This document shows positions 45,001 through 55,414 of a DNA stretch of 64,000 nucleotides, piece after piece (position 1 is the first letter of the stretch; every line of letters starts with the position of its first letter). The DNA lies in the NCBI RefSeq assembly GCF_029360665.1, contig NZ_JARDUB010000006.1:248001-312000 (forward strand). Direction: 5' to 3'. Both the position numbers and the translations under genes were made by a program. The stretch is from Eudoraea chungangensis. GTDB taxonomy: Bacteria > Bacteroidota > Bacteroidia > Flavobacteriales > Flavobacteriaceae. Below the pieces are notes generated by a model. The model made no database searches, had not been told where the DNA came from, and saw nothing but the letters and a program-made list of their open reading frames with translations.

Positions 45001-45588
45001 ATGGAGACTACCATCTTAATTTTGGCAGCAGGGAGTTCCAGTAGAATGGGTACCATGAAACAGTTGCTGCCTTGGGAAGGAACAACTCTTTTAGGCCACG
45101 TAGTAAATACCGCTATTAATTCGAATGCAGATAATACAGTGCTGGTATTAGGAGCAAAGGCTGAAGAAATAGAAAAGTCTATTAAACCGTCTTTAGTAAA
45201 TTTAGTTGTCAATGAAAATTGGACAAAAGGAATGGGTTCTTCTATTGCAAAGGGGGTAGAATATATAAGTCAAAGCTTACCAGACACCAAGGCAGTCTTA
45301 ATCCTTCTGGCCGATCAGCCTTTTATTAATAAAAATAACTTGAACACCTATTTAGATAAAGGAAATAAATTTCCTAAAAAAATAATAGCAACCAATTACG
45401 GGCTAAAGCATGGCGTTCCTGCACTTTTTCCTAAATCTTTTTTTAAACAGCTTATAACACTAAATAGGGATTATGGGGCACGAGAAATTTTAGAGACTAA
45501 TAGAGAAAATATTCTTGCTTTGAAGAATAATATTAATTTAGTGGACCTTGATACCATGAAAAAGTATCATCAATTAAAAAAAATTTAA
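45001..45588 (+). CDS. Molybdenum cofactor nucleotidyltransferase, MocA-like
   Basis: 195 aa with the nucleotidyltransferase opening LILAAGSSSRMGTMKQLLPWEGTTLLGHVV, ENWTKGMGSSIAKGV, and the metal-binding AVLILLADQPF. MocA uses CTP to make the molybdopterin cytosine dinucleotide cofactor used by IorAB- and aldehyde-oxidase-type enzymes, matching the hydroxylase upstream. The MobA GTP signature cannot be excluded by eye. It starts 2 bp after the ruined xdhC. Confidence 0.87.
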   Translation: METTILILAAGSSSRMGTMKQLLPWEGTTLLGHVVNTAINSNADNTVLVLGAKAEEIEKSIKPSLVNLVVNENWTKGMGSSIAKGVEYISQSLPDTKAVLILLADQPFINKNNLNTYLDKGNKFPKKIIATNYGLKHGVPALFPKSFFKQLITLNRDYGAREILETNRENILALKNNINLVDLDTMKKYHQLKKI

Positions 45589-45654
45589 ATCAAGACCGGG
45601 TATATATATTTCCTAACTCCTTTTTACCATAACCTTTTACAAAAATCTAACCAA

Positions 45655-46743
45655 ATGTTGCTAAAGAAAACTCTCGTACTAGTAGCCCTTCTTATAATAA
45701 GTAAGAATCTTATTTCACAAGAAATGAGTTTTGAAGAGTATAATCCAAAATCTACTCTGGTAGTAGAAGAACATCTTGTTACGAAGGCCAGGTACCCATT
45801 TATTGATATTCACAGTCATCATTTTAACATGGCTACCCAGGATTTACAGGTTTTGGTAAAATCCATGGATAAAATGAATATGGCGGTTTTGGTTAATTTA
45901 AGCGGTGGATCTGGAGAAGGTTTGTCGGCCATGCTTAAAAATGTGAATGCAAATTACCCTAATCGAATTGTGGTTTTTGCAAACGTCAATTTTGATGGGG
46001 TAGGAGGTAAAAACTGGGGAGAACTTGCGGCTAAACAACTAGAAACTGATGTTAAAAATGGAGCCAAAGGTTTAAAAATTTATAAAAGTTTAGGACTTCG
46101 TTATAATGATTTAAATGGTAAAAGGATTGCTGTAGACGATCCAAGACTAGATCCTATTTGGGAAAAATGTGCGGATTTGAATATTCCTGTTCTTATTCAT
46201 TCGGCAGATCCCAAATCTTTTTGGGACCCAATGGATAGCAATAATGAAAGGTGGTTAGAGTTAAAGACACGTCCAAGACGAAAAAGATCTGCTACAAATC
46301 CTGCACCATGGGAGCAAATTATTCAAGAACAGCATAATATGTTTAAAAAGCATCCGAATACAAAATTCATAAACGCCCATATGGGATGGTATGCCAATAA
46401 CCTTAAAAAACTTGGAGAATTAATGGACGACATGCCAAATATGTATGTTGGTATTGGTGCAATTATTGCTGAATTGGGTAGGCAACCTAAGGCAGCCAGG
46501 ACCTTTTTTATTAAATACCAGGATCGAATACTTTTTGGCAAAGACAGTTACAAACCCGAAGAATTTCCTCTGTATTTTCGAGTTTTAGAAACTGGGGACG
46601 AATATTTTGCCTATTATAAAAAATACCATGCTTTTTGGGCTATGTATGGTTTGGATCTTCCTGATGAAGTCTTACAAAAGGTTTATTTTAAAAATACATT
46701 TTCCTTATTGAAGGATTTAGATAAAAATCTGTTCGAATTTTAA
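45655..46743 (+). CDS. Exported amidohydrolase (PF04909 type)
   Basis: 362 aa. Signal peptide TLVLVALLIISKNLISQ. Metal-dependent hydrolase motifs: FIDIHSHHFN (H-x-H), KGLKIYKSLGLRYNDLNG, PVLIHSADPKSFWDP (metal His), FINAHMGWYANN (metal His) and ILFGKDSYKPEE (Asp). The family includes decarboxylases and hydrolases of cyclic compounds; no substrate can be named. Sequence starting with an LPM-type secretion signal points to the periplasm. Not clearly in operon with mocA (66 bp). Confidence 0.85.
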   Translation: MLLKKTLVLVALLIISKNLISQEMSFEEYNPKSTLVVEEHLVTKARYPFIDIHSHHFNMATQDLQVLVKSMDKMNMAVLVNLSGGSGEGLSAMLKNVNANYPNRIVVFANVNFDGVGGKNWGELAAKQLETDVKNGAKGLKIYKSLGLRYNDLNGKRIAVDDPRLDPIWEKCADLNIPVLIHSADPKSFWDPMDSNNERWLELKTRPRRKRSATNPAPWEQIIQEQHNMFKKHPNTKFINAHMGWYANNLKKLGELMDDMPNMYVGIGAIIAELGRQPKAARTFFIKYQDRILFGKDSYKPEEFPLYFRVLETGDEYFAYYKKYHAFWAMYGLDLPDEVLQKVYFKNTFSLLKDLDKNLFEF

Positions 46744-46871
46744 ACGTTTGATTATTAAACCCCTACATTGATACAGCCTCTCTCCCTAGGGTGTTTTTTA
46801 CCTTTTGTAAAAATTTGTGTGACAAATTCTCTACTTTCAGTACTAATGGTATAGATGGAAGAAATAAGCTT

Positions 46872-47366
46872 ATGTCAACAGAAGATTCTTTTATAGAACT
46901 TATCAAAGAAAATAAAGGCCTGATATACAAGGTAACTACTTTGTATACCAACACCGCGGTAGACAGACAAGATCTATATCAGGAAATAGTCTTCCAGCTA
47001 TGGAAGTCTTTTGAAACTTTTCGGGCAAAATCAAAAATTTCAACATGGATGTATAGGGTTGCCTTGAATACAGCAATAAAACATTTAAAGACTTTAGAGA
47101 AAAAAAAATCTGTCCTTCAGGCGCAAGACAGAAATGTTTTAATTGAAGAAAGCTATGACTATGAATACGAAACTCGCCTAAGATCTATGTATCAGCATAT
47201 TTATGCCTTAAACATTTTAGAACGCGGTATTGTCCTCCTCTTATTAGAAGGCAAAACATACAATGAAATTTCACAGATAACCGGCTTAACGCCTACCAAC
47301 GTAAGCAGCAAGTTATCTAGAATAAAACAAAAACTTAAAACTAATATGCAAAAACAAGGCTTATGA
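46872..47366 (+). CDS. ECF-type RNA polymerase sigma factor
   Basis: 164 aa from the ATG MSTEDSFIELIKENKGLIYKV; the longer frame begins upstream with a non-family segment. Region 2: DRQDLYQEIVFQLWKSFETFRAKSKISTWMYRVALNTAI. Region 4: LLEGKTYNEISQITGLTPTNVSSKLSRIKQKLKT, a helix-turn-helix that reads the -35 element. It overlaps the next gene by 4 bp, which codes for a membrane protein that may hold it inactive. Confidence 0.92.
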   Translation: MSTEDSFIELIKENKGLIYKVTTLYTNTAVDRQDLYQEIVFQLWKSFETFRAKSKISTWMYRVALNTAIKHLKTLEKKKSVLQAQDRNVLIEESYDYEYETRLRSMYQHIYALNILERGIVLLLLEGKTYNEISQITGLTPTNVSSKLSRIKQKLKTNMQKQGL

Positions 47367-47968
47367 AATTAGAAGAAATGCAAGAAATATGGTCCGAAAT
47401 GAGCCATCAAATAGAAGAACAAAAAATTATCACAAACGATCTAATTATGAAAATGACTAAAAATCAATACCATAGAAAATTTGATAGACTTACTTTCTAC
47501 GAAAGCATTGGCTCTGTAATATGTTTTATAATGGCCTTTTTTATTCTTATAAACTTTAAAGACTTAAATACCTGGTATTTATTTAGCTCAGGACTTTTTA
47601 CAGTAGTCTTTTTAATTGTTTTACCTATCCTAACATTAGGTTCTATTGGCAGGCTGAAACGATTAGACGTAAGTAGATCTAACCTAAAAGAAATGATAAT
47701 TAAATATAAAAAATATAAAGGGCAACTACTCCTTATTCAGCGCTTGGGAATTTATCTCAGTTTTCTACTTATGTTTACTGTGCTGCCCGTTTTTTCAAAA
47801 ATCATGAAAGGGAAAGATTTGTTTATAGAAAACCATAGTTTACTTCTTATTTATATGCTAGTTATGTCCGTTTTCCTCTTATTCTTTAGCCGATGGGGAT
47901 ATAAGTGTTATCAGAATATTACCAAGTCGGCAGAAGATGTTCTAAAGGAACTAGATATGGAAAGATAA
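47363..47968 (+). CDS. Membrane protein, probable anti-sigma factor
   Basis: 201 aa. A short cytoplasmic helical N-terminus (MKLEEMQEIWSEMSHQIEEQK), then about four membrane helices: IGSVICFIMAFFILINF, WYLFSSGLFTVVFLIVLPILTLG, LGIYLSFLLMFTVLPVFSKI and LLLIYMLVMSVFLLFF. Its ATG overlaps the stop of the ECF sigma gene (ATGA), the usual arrangement of sigma/anti-sigma pairs. No zinc-binding anti-sigma (ZAS) motif is seen, so the inhibitory mode would be different. The role is inferred from context only. Confidence 0.65.
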   Translation: MKLEEMQEIWSEMSHQIEEQKIITNDLIMKMTKNQYHRKFDRLTFYESIGSVICFIMAFFILINFKDLNTWYLFSSGLFTVVFLIVLPILTLGSIGRLKRLDVSRSNLKEMIIKYKKYKGQLLLIQRLGIYLSFLLMFTVLPVFSKIMKGKDLFIENHSLLLIYMLVMSVFLLFFSRWGYKCYQNITKSAEDVLKELDMER

Positions 47969-48076
47969 AAAATAAACATTGCTAAACCATGCTATATATA
48001 TTAGATTCTACTAAGGGTTTACGAATTTAGACTACCTTAGAAGTTTATTTTACTTGCAGAGATAAACAACCGTATT

Positions 48077-50284
48077 TTGAAGTCCAATGTCTTTTCGAAT
48101 TTAAGGAAAATATATTCCAATAAGCTAATCTTAAGTATTTGTACTTGCCTTCTAGGTCTTTGTCTGTCCGCCCAAAAAAAGAACAGTAACTTTCGATACC
48201 ATATGAAGAAAACACACCTGCCGATAGTTATAGATGGTATTGCTGATGATAAGGCCTGGGAGGATACAGAGGTCGCAAAAGACTTTTTTATGGTCCTTCC
48301 AATGGATAAAGACAAGGCAAATGACCAAAGTGAAATTAGAATGACTTACGACGATACCCATATCTATCTCGTCGCTACATTTTACAACAGTATCTCAGGA
48401 GAGTATTTTGTGGAGTCTTTAAGGCGTGATTTTTCCTTTGGTAAAAACGATAATTTTCTTTTTTTTCTGGATCCTTTTAACAACCAAACCACTGGTTTTA
48501 CCTTTGGCTCTAATGCTGCAGGAGCCCAATGGGACGGCACCATGTTTGCCGGCGGCAGTGTGGATCTTAACTGGGATAGCAAATGGATTTCTGCGGTAAA
48601 ACAAGAACCAAAAAAGTGGGTTTTTGAAATGGCCCTTCCCTTTAAATCTATACGTTATGAAGATGGGGAAAAAGAATGGGGAATAAATTTTAGTCGCTTA
48701 CATCTGGCAACCAGCGAAAAGTCTAGTTGGACCCCTATCCCAAGACAGTTTCCAACAGCATCCTTGGCCTATACAGGTACCTTGGTCTGGGATAAACCTC
48801 CTCCTTCCCCACGTTTTAATTATTCCTTAATACCCTATGTGTTAGGTCGTACTGTATACGATCAGGAAAAGGGTACTTCTTACGAATCTAAGTTTGGAGG
48901 AGATGTAAAGATAGGTCTCAGTTCTTCGTTAAACCTTGATTTAACAATTAATCCAGACTTCTCGCAGGTAGAAGTAGATAGACAGGTAACTAATCTAGAT
49001 AGATTTGAATTGTTTTTTCCAGAACGAAGACAATTTTTTCTTGAAAATGCAGATTTATTTGCAAGCTTTGGTTATGCTACCATCCGACCATTTTTTTCTA
49101 GGAGAATTGGCCTTGGGGTTCCAATTAATGCGGGAATAAGAATTAGTGGTAACCTTAATGAAAAATGGCGCCTAGGTGTCATGGACATACAAACTTCCCA
49201 AGATGAGGCCTCAGGCCTACCCAGTCAAAATTTTGGAGTCATTAGCTTACAAAGACAAGTTTTTAAGCGTTCCACCATTGGATTGCTCTTTGTAAATAAA
49301 CAATCGATTAAATATCCAAATAAAACAGATTCCTTAACAAGCTTATATCCACAATACAATAGAAATATTGGGCTAGAGTACAACCTTGCTTCAGCAGACA
49401 ATGTTTGGAATGGAAAAATATTTGCGCTTAAATCCTTTAGTCCCGATAGTTTAGGAAATGGTTTTACCCAGGCGGCAAACATTGAGTATAAATCGAGAAA
49501 ATGGAATTGGGGAATTAAAGAAGAATATGTCCCAGAAGACTATAGAGCGGAGGTAGGATTTGTACCTCGTAAGTCGTATATTAATCTTAATACATTTGCT
49601 GGTTATTTGTTTTTTCCATCTAAAGGTCCGGCTGTAAGTCATGGACCTCTGGTGGATATAAACTACTACTTCGATGAGGATTTCAAAGAAACGGATCATA
49701 TAATCTCTTATAAATACCGTTTTAATTTTAGAAATCGAAGCGATTTTAGTATTGGAGGAGTAAGTGAATATGTAGAATTATTAGATCCTTTTGATCCAAC
49801 GGGTACCGGCAAGGATTCTCTCTTGGCCGGAAGCAAACACCGTTGGATTGCTGCCGTACTGGAATATAATTCAAAACCTCAAAGTATGTTGCGATATAGC
49901 GTAACTGGAAGGTATGGAGGGTATTATCAGAATGGTACATTAACTAGTTTTGGAACACAAATAGGCTATAGATTTCAACCCTATGTAAGTGTTAATGCTA
50001 CGGTAAACTATTCTAATATCTATTTACCGTTTCCATGGAACACAACAGACTTTTGGCTCTTTGGGCCACAGCTAGATATAACTTTTACGAATAAACTATT
50101 TTTTGCCACGCTTTTCCAGTATAATGAACAAACTAGAAATTTCAATCTAAATTCCAGACTGCAATGGCGTTACAAACCAGCCTCAGATATTTTTCTAGTA
50201 TACAATGATGCAGAATTATTGTCGCCACTTCAGGGAAGAATATGGTCTCTCACCCTAAAAGCCACCTATTGGTTTAATAAATAG
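48077..50284 (+). CDS. DUF5916 outer-membrane beta-barrel protein with CBM9-like domain
   Basis: 735 aa. It starts with TTG at 48077; the signal peptide LILSICTCLLGLCLSA begins about 16 residues later and no ATG precedes it. Residues about 40-230 form a CBM9-like domain (IVIDGIADDKAWEDTEVAKDFF, DDTHIYLVATFYN, EMALPFKSIRYEDGEKEWGINFSR). Residues about 240-735 form a DUF5916 barrel: NPDFSQVEVDRQVTNLDRFELFFPERRQFFLENADLF. It ends in aromatic strands with KATYWFNK. The barrel probably sits in the outer membrane; its ligand is unknown. DUF5916 genes often accompany degradative clusters, but none is adjacent. Confidence 0.9.
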   Translation: MKSNVFSNLRKIYSNKLILSICTCLLGLCLSAQKKNSNFRYHMKKTHLPIVIDGIADDKAWEDTEVAKDFFMVLPMDKDKANDQSEIRMTYDDTHIYLVATFYNSISGEYFVESLRRDFSFGKNDNFLFFLDPFNNQTTGFTFGSNAAGAQWDGTMFAGGSVDLNWDSKWISAVKQEPKKWVFEMALPFKSIRYEDGEKEWGINFSRLHLATSEKSSWTPIPRQFPTASLAYTGTLVWDKPPPSPRFNYSLIPYVLGRTVYDQEKGTSYESKFGGDVKIGLSSSLNLDLTINPDFSQVEVDRQVTNLDRFELFFPERRQFFLENADLFASFGYATIRPFFSRRIGLGVPINAGIRISGNLNEKWRLGVMDIQTSQDEASGLPSQNFGVISLQRQVFKRSTIGLLFVNKQSIKYPNKTDSLTSLYPQYNRNIGLEYNLASADNVWNGKIFALKSFSPDSLGNGFTQAANIEYKSRKWNWGIKEEYVPEDYRAEVGFVPRKSYINLNTFAGYLFFPSKGPAVSHGPLVDINYYFDEDFKETDHIISYKYRFNFRNRSDFSIGGVSEYVELLDPFDPTGTGKDSLLAGSKHRWIAAVLEYNSKPQSMLRYSVTGRYGGYYQNGTLTSFGTQIGYRFQPYVSVNATVNYSNIYLPFPWNTTDFWLFGPQLDITFTNKLFFATLFQYNEQTRNFNLNSRLQWRYKPASDIFLVYNDAELLSPLQGRIWSLTLKATYWFNK

Positions 50285-50301
50285 TAGGCCATTGATAATT
50301 T

Positions 50302-50327
50302 TAGACTGTCCGAATAGTCTATTTTTT
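50302..50327 (+). terminator. Intrinsic terminator after the DUF5916 gene
   Basis: Stem TAGACT/AGTCTA with an 8-nt loop, followed by six T's, 18 bp after the stop codon of the DUF5916 gene. Confidence 0.75.
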
Positions 50328-50333
50328 CGTAAT

Positions 50334-50357
50334 TTAAGAGGAATATATTCTCCTTAA
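50334..50357. promoter_or_regulatory. 24-bp imperfect palindrome ahead of the Gfo/Idh/MocA gene
   Basis: TTAAGAGGAATA mirrored by TATTCTCCTTAA around the centre 50345/50346, with 10 of 12 pairs matching. The mismatches are the adjacent pairs at 50339/50352 and 50340/50351. It ends 9 bp before the start codon. It could be an operator or a leader hairpin that controls translation. Confidence 0.45.
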
Positions 50358-50366
50358 GTTCTGACC

Positions 50367-51686
50367 ATGAAAAATAGTTACCTAGCTAAAACAAAAAATG
50401 ATAAGACTAAATCCAGAAGAAGTTTTATAAAAAATTCAGCACTCGCATTGGGTGCTTTTACCATTGTTCCCAGACATGTCCTAGGCAAAGGATTTGTTGC
50501 TCCAAATGATAAAATTCAAATCGGATTTATTGGACTAGGTAAGCAGAGTAGGGGACTCGCATCTCGATTTGTAGAAAATACTAACGCACAGATTATAGCT
50601 GGTTGTGATGTGTGGACCACGAAAAATGCTTGGTTTAAGTCTCATGTAGAACAGGTATATGCCAAACATAGAAATGTAAGTAACTACGAAGGAGTAGAGA
50701 CTTTTACAGACTATGGTGAAATGCTACGTAATAATAAAGTAGATGCTGTTGTAATTGCCACTCCTGACCACTGGCATGCAAAACAGACTATAGATGCGAT
50801 GCAGGCGGGAAAAGACGTGTTTTGCGAGAAACCACTTTCGCATACCCTAAAGGAAGGAGCAGATATGGTAAGTACCGCAAAGAAAACGGGGAGCATAGTG
50901 CAGACTGGAAGCATGCAAAGATCTTGGAAAAATTTTAGAAAGGCATGTGAATTAGTACAAAACGGTTATCTCGGAGAAATTAGGCAAGTGCTGGTAAATG
51001 TTGGTGATCCCTCAAGGCCATATGATTTAAAGGCCGAAGCTTTGCCGACGGAAGTAGACTGGAATAATTGGTGTGGACCAGCACCTCTTTTGGCTTATAA
51101 CCATAGGATAGCTCCTGCTAATAATGATGTAGACTTCTGGCCAAATTGGCGATATTATAAGGAAATAGGAGGAGGTATTCTATGCGACTGGGGCGCCCAT
51201 ATGTTTGATATAGCGCAATGGGCTTTAGGGAAAGACCATACAGGCCCGGTGAAATATATTCCCCCTAAAGATCGGAATGCGGTTAGAGGCCTAAAAATGT
51301 ACTATGACAATGGTACGGAAATGATTCACCAAGATTTTGGCAGGGGCTGGGGCGTGCGTTTTATTGGGAGTGAAGCCAATATGGATATTAGTCGTGATTA
51401 TTTTGAAACCACTCCAAAGAAATTAAGGAAAATAGAACTAAAAGAATCCGACAAAAAACTTTACAAGGTTAATCAAGACCACTACCAAGATTGGATAGAT
51501 GCTATAAAGACCAGAACACAGCCTATTTGTGATATAGAAATTGGGCATAGGTCTGCCAGTGTTTGTAATATTGCAAATATTGCTTATCAGCTGGGAGAAG
51601 AACTAGATTGGGACCCAGTCAAAGAAAGATTTAACGGGAATTCTAAGGCCAATAAATTGAGACAGACGAAATACCGTAATTACTAG
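50367..51686 (+). CDS. Tat-exported Gfo/Idh/MocA-family oxidoreductase
   Basis: 439 aa. Twin-arginine signal SRRSFIKNSALALGAFTIVP in residues about 17-36. Dinucleotide-binding motif IGFIGLGKQSRGLASRF; catalytic-lysine region FCEKPLSHTLKEGADM; C-terminal domain with GGGILCDWGAHMFDIAQWAL. The family oxidises sugars or related substrates with NAD(P)+. Export through Tat implies that the cofactor is carried in bound form to the periplasm, as in glucose-fructose oxidoreductase. No carbohydrate genes are next to it. Confidence 0.9.
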   Translation: MKNSYLAKTKNDKTKSRRSFIKNSALALGAFTIVPRHVLGKGFVAPNDKIQIGFIGLGKQSRGLASRFVENTNAQIIAGCDVWTTKNAWFKSHVEQVYAKHRNVSNYEGVETFTDYGEMLRNNKVDAVVIATPDHWHAKQTIDAMQAGKDVFCEKPLSHTLKEGADMVSTAKKTGSIVQTGSMQRSWKNFRKACELVQNGYLGEIRQVLVNVGDPSRPYDLKAEALPTEVDWNNWCGPAPLLAYNHRIAPANNDVDFWPNWRYYKEIGGGILCDWGAHMFDIAQWALGKDHTGPVKYIPPKDRNAVRGLKMYYDNGTEMIHQDFGRGWGVRFIGSEANMDISRDYFETTPKKLRKIELKESDKKLYKVNQDHYQDWIDAIKTRTQPICDIEIGHRSASVCNIANIAYQLGEELDWDPVKERFNGNSKANKLRQTKYRNY

Positions 51687-51802
51687 TGTTTTTCCATTAT
51701 TGGACGATACCTTTAATCTATGCTAAGTTAACTTATGCCGATAGCTTCCTCCCAATTTAACATGTATAGGCGCTGTTTTCGAATTTTGCCTTATATTTAA
51801 TA

Positions 51803-53362
51803 ATGCTTAATTGCTATTGGAAAAAGGAATTTAAAAGATTTAATCTTAGTAGGTTTTTATTGGGGGGGCTTCTAGTTTTAGTTTCCCAACTCTCTGTATT
51901 TGGACAAAGTCTTCCGGATTGTACTACACTATTTTCTCCTCAGAACAACGCGGTAGATGTTTCTGTAAATACCAATATTCAATGGGTGGCTATCCCGAAT
52001 ATTACCCAGTATTTTTTATCCATCGGTACCTCGGCAGGAGCCTCGGATGTAGTAGATAGAATTTCTTTGAATGGTTCTACTATCTATACACCTACTTCCA
52101 CCTTAGATCCGAATACCACTTACTATGTAAGGATTGTACCTAGCAATAATGTGGGAGACGCCCGGAATTGTATAGAAGAACAATTCACTACTGGAGTTGC
52201 AAGTAGCATTCCGGCATGTGCTACTTTATTAAATCCTGGATTTAGAGCCAATGGCGTCCCACCGGATTCGGAAATACGTTGGGCAGAACAGCCGCAGGCT
52301 GCAGGATACAGACTTACCATAGGAACAAGTACGGGAGGAAATGATGTCCTAGATAATCTAGATGTGGGAAATGTTACGACCTATAATCCAGTGAATGGAC
52401 TTCCTTTGGCGCAAACCATATACGTGACTATTACTCCTTATAATTCACAGGGCGAGTCTCCCCAATGTTCAGAGCAAAGCTTCAGGACAAGAGGAAATAG
52501 TCCCCCCGCTTGTACGGAGATTATTGATCCGATGAATGGGGCAGAATTTGTACCAGTAACTGCGAATATCACTTGGATTAGAGAATTTAATGCATCGGGT
52601 TATTTAATGACTATTGAAAAAAGCTCTATTGGAGGAACCAAGATATTAGATGATTTTGACGTCGGTGGGGGTACCAACTTCAAACCACCAGATTTTGAAG
52701 CAAATACCGTTTATTATGTTACGTTAACACCATATAACGATTTAGGGAGAGCACCAGATTGTGAACCAATAGTCTTTACTACAGGGGATGGCCCTGAAGC
52801 CCCAGACTGTACACTACTGACCAATCCAATTCCCGGCACGGACAACGTTCCTTTAAACACTAATTTAGAGTGGGCTGCTGTGGATGATATCTTAGGTTAT
52901 ATTCTAACTGTCGGAACCTCTCCTGGTGGTACAGAATTAGTAGATAGCCTGGACGTGGGTATCAACACCTTCTATGATTTTGATGAAAATCTAGAAGAAG
53001 CTAAGACTATCTACGTTACCATTTCACCTTATGATCAAAATCAGATTGCCGATAATTGTTTACAGCAAACATTTACAACCTTTGGTTCTATTGTCTCCGC
53101 GGATGATATTCCCGTACCACCATTTTTTACTCCAAATAATGACGGTTTTAATGATCTTTGGGTGGTGGAATCTACCTCAAATATTGAAGTCACAGCGGTT
53201 TATATTTTCAACAGATATGGGCAACTCATAAAACAATTATTCCCCAGTCAAGGCTGGGATGGAACGTTTAACGGCAAACCCATGGCCTCCGATTCGTATT
53301 GGTATAAAATTGCAACCGCCAATGCAGGAACCAAGGCTGGTTTTTTTGCCTTAAAACGATAA
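51803..53362 (+). CDS. T9SS type B sorted cell-surface protein with four Fn3-like repeats
   Basis: 519 aa. Signal peptide RFLLGGLLVLVSQLSVFGQ. Four repeats of about 105 residues (roughly 36-140, 141-240, 241-340, 341-440), each starting C-x-x-[IL]-x-x-P with N-x-x-W, a central TxGTSxGGxxxxDxxDVG and ending in Y-x-T-x-x-P-Y-N-x-x-G. The C-terminal domain is a type B sorting signal: PPFFTPNNDGFNDLW, YIFNRYGQLIKQL, WDGTFNGKPMASDSYWYKI. The protein should be secreted by the type IX system and attached to the surface. Its ligand is unknown. Confidence 0.92.
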   Translation: MLNCYWKKEFKRFNLSRFLLGGLLVLVSQLSVFGQSLPDCTTLFSPQNNAVDVSVNTNIQWVAIPNITQYFLSIGTSAGASDVVDRISLNGSTIYTPTSTLDPNTTYYVRIVPSNNVGDARNCIEEQFTTGVASSIPACATLLNPGFRANGVPPDSEIRWAEQPQAAGYRLTIGTSTGGNDVLDNLDVGNVTTYNPVNGLPLAQTIYVTITPYNSQGESPQCSEQSFRTRGNSPPACTEIIDPMNGAEFVPVTANITWIREFNASGYLMTIEKSSIGGTKILDDFDVGGGTNFKPPDFEANTVYYVTLTPYNDLGRAPDCEPIVFTTGDGPEAPDCTLLTNPIPGTDNVPLNTNLEWAAVDDILGYILTVGTSPGGTELVDSLDVGINTFYDFDENLEEAKTIYVTISPYDQNQIADNCLQQTFTTFGSIVSADDIPVPPFFTPNNDGFNDLWVVESTSNIEVTAVYIFNRYGQLIKQLFPSQGWDGTFNGKPMASDSYWYKIATANAGTKAGFFALKR

Positions 53363-53464
53363 TTGTTTCCCATAAAGCAATAGTATATCAGATCTGTTAA
53401 GGATTCCTTGAAATAAGATTACAATATTTCCTACTTTTAAAAACACTAACGAATTATTTTATCT

Positions 53465-55357
53465 ATGAAATCAATTACTATTAAGAGTCTCCAAGTAACA
53501 TTCTTACTTCTAATTTTCTCTATACACCTGGTTAATAGCCAACAGTCTATTTTTGAACAATTGGAAGCAGTTGCCATTATCGATCAGAAAGTGATGGTAC
53601 CGATGCGCGATGGCATACGCCTGGCTACCGATATTTATAGGCCAAAAGGCGATGCTAAAGTGCCCATCATATTTTCAAGAACTCCTTATAATTTTAATAG
53701 TTGGGGAGATGGCGAGGAGAGAACCCGCACTGCGAGAAAGGCTCTTGAAGTAGTACAGAAGGGGTATGCATATGTGGTGCAGAATGAGCGAGGAAGATAT
53801 TATTCGGAAGGGGAATGGGATATCTTAGGAACGCCTTTAACCGATGGATATGATGCATTTACATGGATGAAGGATCAAGATTGGTCTAATGGTAAAATTG
53901 GCACTTTGGGTTGCTCTTCTACTGCAGAATGGCAGATGGCAGTTGGGGCTTTAGATCATCCCTCACATGCTGCAATGGTGCCACAAGGATTTGGTGCCGG
54001 TGTAGGACGCGTGGGAGGTTTTTTAGAACAAGGAAATTGGTATAGAGGAGGGGCAGAGCAAATGCTTTTTATCGCTTGGTTATATGGCGTTGAGCACGAT
54101 AAATTTAAGCCTAGAATACCGGAAGGTGCTACGCAGGAAGATTTAATCCGAATTTCTAGATTTTATGATTTAGCTCCTGAGAATCCCCCTATAGACATGG
54201 CCGAGGCGCTTAGTCACTTACCACTTCAAGACATACTTCTTAATATTAATGGCAAGAAAGAAGTTTTTGATAAAATGATTAGAAGAACACCTAATCACGA
54301 AGATTGGTATAAAGGAGGTCTTTATCACGACAATATGGAACTCAATGTTCCCAGCTTTTGGTTTGCCTCATGGTATGATGTTTCTATCAGCCCTAATATA
54401 GCTTTGTTTAACCATGTACGAAACAATGGTAAAAATGCTGAGGCTAGAGACAATCAATATTTGGTAATAGCACCCACTTTGCACTGTGCCTATACGAGAG
54501 CCACAGAGAATACCATTGTAGGGGAGAGAAATGTTGGTGATGCAAGGCTAAACTATAATGAGCAAATCTATTCCTGGTTCGATCTATGGTTAAAAGGAGA
54601 AGCGAATAGTTTTAAAGAAAACACACCGCGTATACAATACTACACCATGGGTAGCAATAAATGGCAGGCGGCGGAGACCTGGCCACCTGAAAATGCAGAA
54701 ATGACTACCTATTTTCTTTCTAGCAAGGGGCATGCAAATAGTCTTTATGGAAACGGTACCTTAGTAGGTTCTACCTCCTCAATAACGGATAAATCGGACA
54801 GTTTTACATACGACCCGATGAATCCTGTAATGTCCTATGGAGGAAATGTTTGTTGCACTGGGAATGCAGTAAAAGGAGGTGCCTATGATCAGCAAGGAAT
54901 GGAGACAAGAGAAGATATTTTAGTATATACCTCTAATCCCCTTAAAGAAGGAGTAGAAGTTAGTGGTTTTATTGAGAGCACTCTATATGTGTCCTCTGAT
55001 GCAAAAGATACAGACTTTACTATTAAGTTAATCGATGTATATCCAGATGGAACTGCGTATAATCTGGATGAGACCATACAAAGAGCCCGTTATAGAGAAG
55101 GTTATGACAAAGAAGTGTTTATGAAAAATGGCGAAGTTTACAAGATAGAAATGAGTCCAATGGCCACCAGTAATTATTTTAAAAAGGGACATCGTATTAG
55201 AATAGAAATCTCCAGTAGTAACTTTCCGCGTTTTTCTAGAAACCTAAATACCGGGGGCATAAACTATAGCGAGAGTAAAGGAGTAGTAGCAAGAAATACT
55301 ATTCACCATACTACAAAATATCCGTCAAACATTAGAATTCCAATCATGAAGTACTAA
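53465..55357 (+). CDS. Exported CocE/NonD-family hydrolase
   Basis: 630 aa. Signal peptide [15 protein letters not shown]. Alpha/beta-hydrolase N-terminal domain: [48 protein letters not shown]. The nucleophile elbow reads [12 protein letters not shown] where CocE has G-x-S-x-x-G. Other points: WFDLWLKGE (Asp side) and [10 protein letters not shown] (His). The C-terminal X-Pro-dipeptidyl-peptidase-like jelly-roll domain ends [17 protein letters not shown]. Likely an acyl ester or peptide hydrolase in the periplasm. Alone or first of a small run with the next gene. Confidence 0.87.
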   Translation: MKSITIKSLQVTFLLLIFSIHLVNSQQSIFEQLEAVAIIDQKVMVPMRDGIRLATDIYRPKGDAKVPIIFSRTPYNFNSWGDGEERTRTARKALEVVQKGYAYVVQNERGRYYSEGEWDILGTPLTDGYDAFTWMKDQDWSNGKIGTLGCSSTAEWQMAVGALDHPSHAAMVPQGFGAGVGRVGGFLEQGNWYRGGAEQMLFIAWLYGVEHDKFKPRIPEGATQEDLIRISRFYDLAPENPPIDMAEALSHLPLQDILLNINGKKEVFDKMIRRTPNHEDWYKGGLYHDNMELNVPSFWFASWYDVSISPNIALFNHVRNNGKNAEARDNQYLVIAPTLHCAYTRATENTIVGERNVGDARLNYNEQIYSWFDLWLKGEANSFKENTPRIQYYTMGSNKWQAAETWPPENAEMTTYFLSSKGHANSLYGNGTLVGSTSSITDKSDSFTYDPMNPVMSYGGNVCCTGNAVKGGAYDQQGMETREDILVYTSNPLKEGVEVSGFIESTLYVSSDAKDTDFTIKLIDVYPDGTAYNLDETIQRARYREGYDKEVFMKNGEVYKIEMSPMATSNYFKKGHRIRIEISSSNFPRFSRNLNTGGINYSESKGVVARNTIHHTTKYPSNIRIPIMKY

Positions 55358-55414
55358 CCAATACTTTATGACAAAATTAAGGCTTATTAAAAGTATAAAT
55401 TTTATCTTGAGGCT

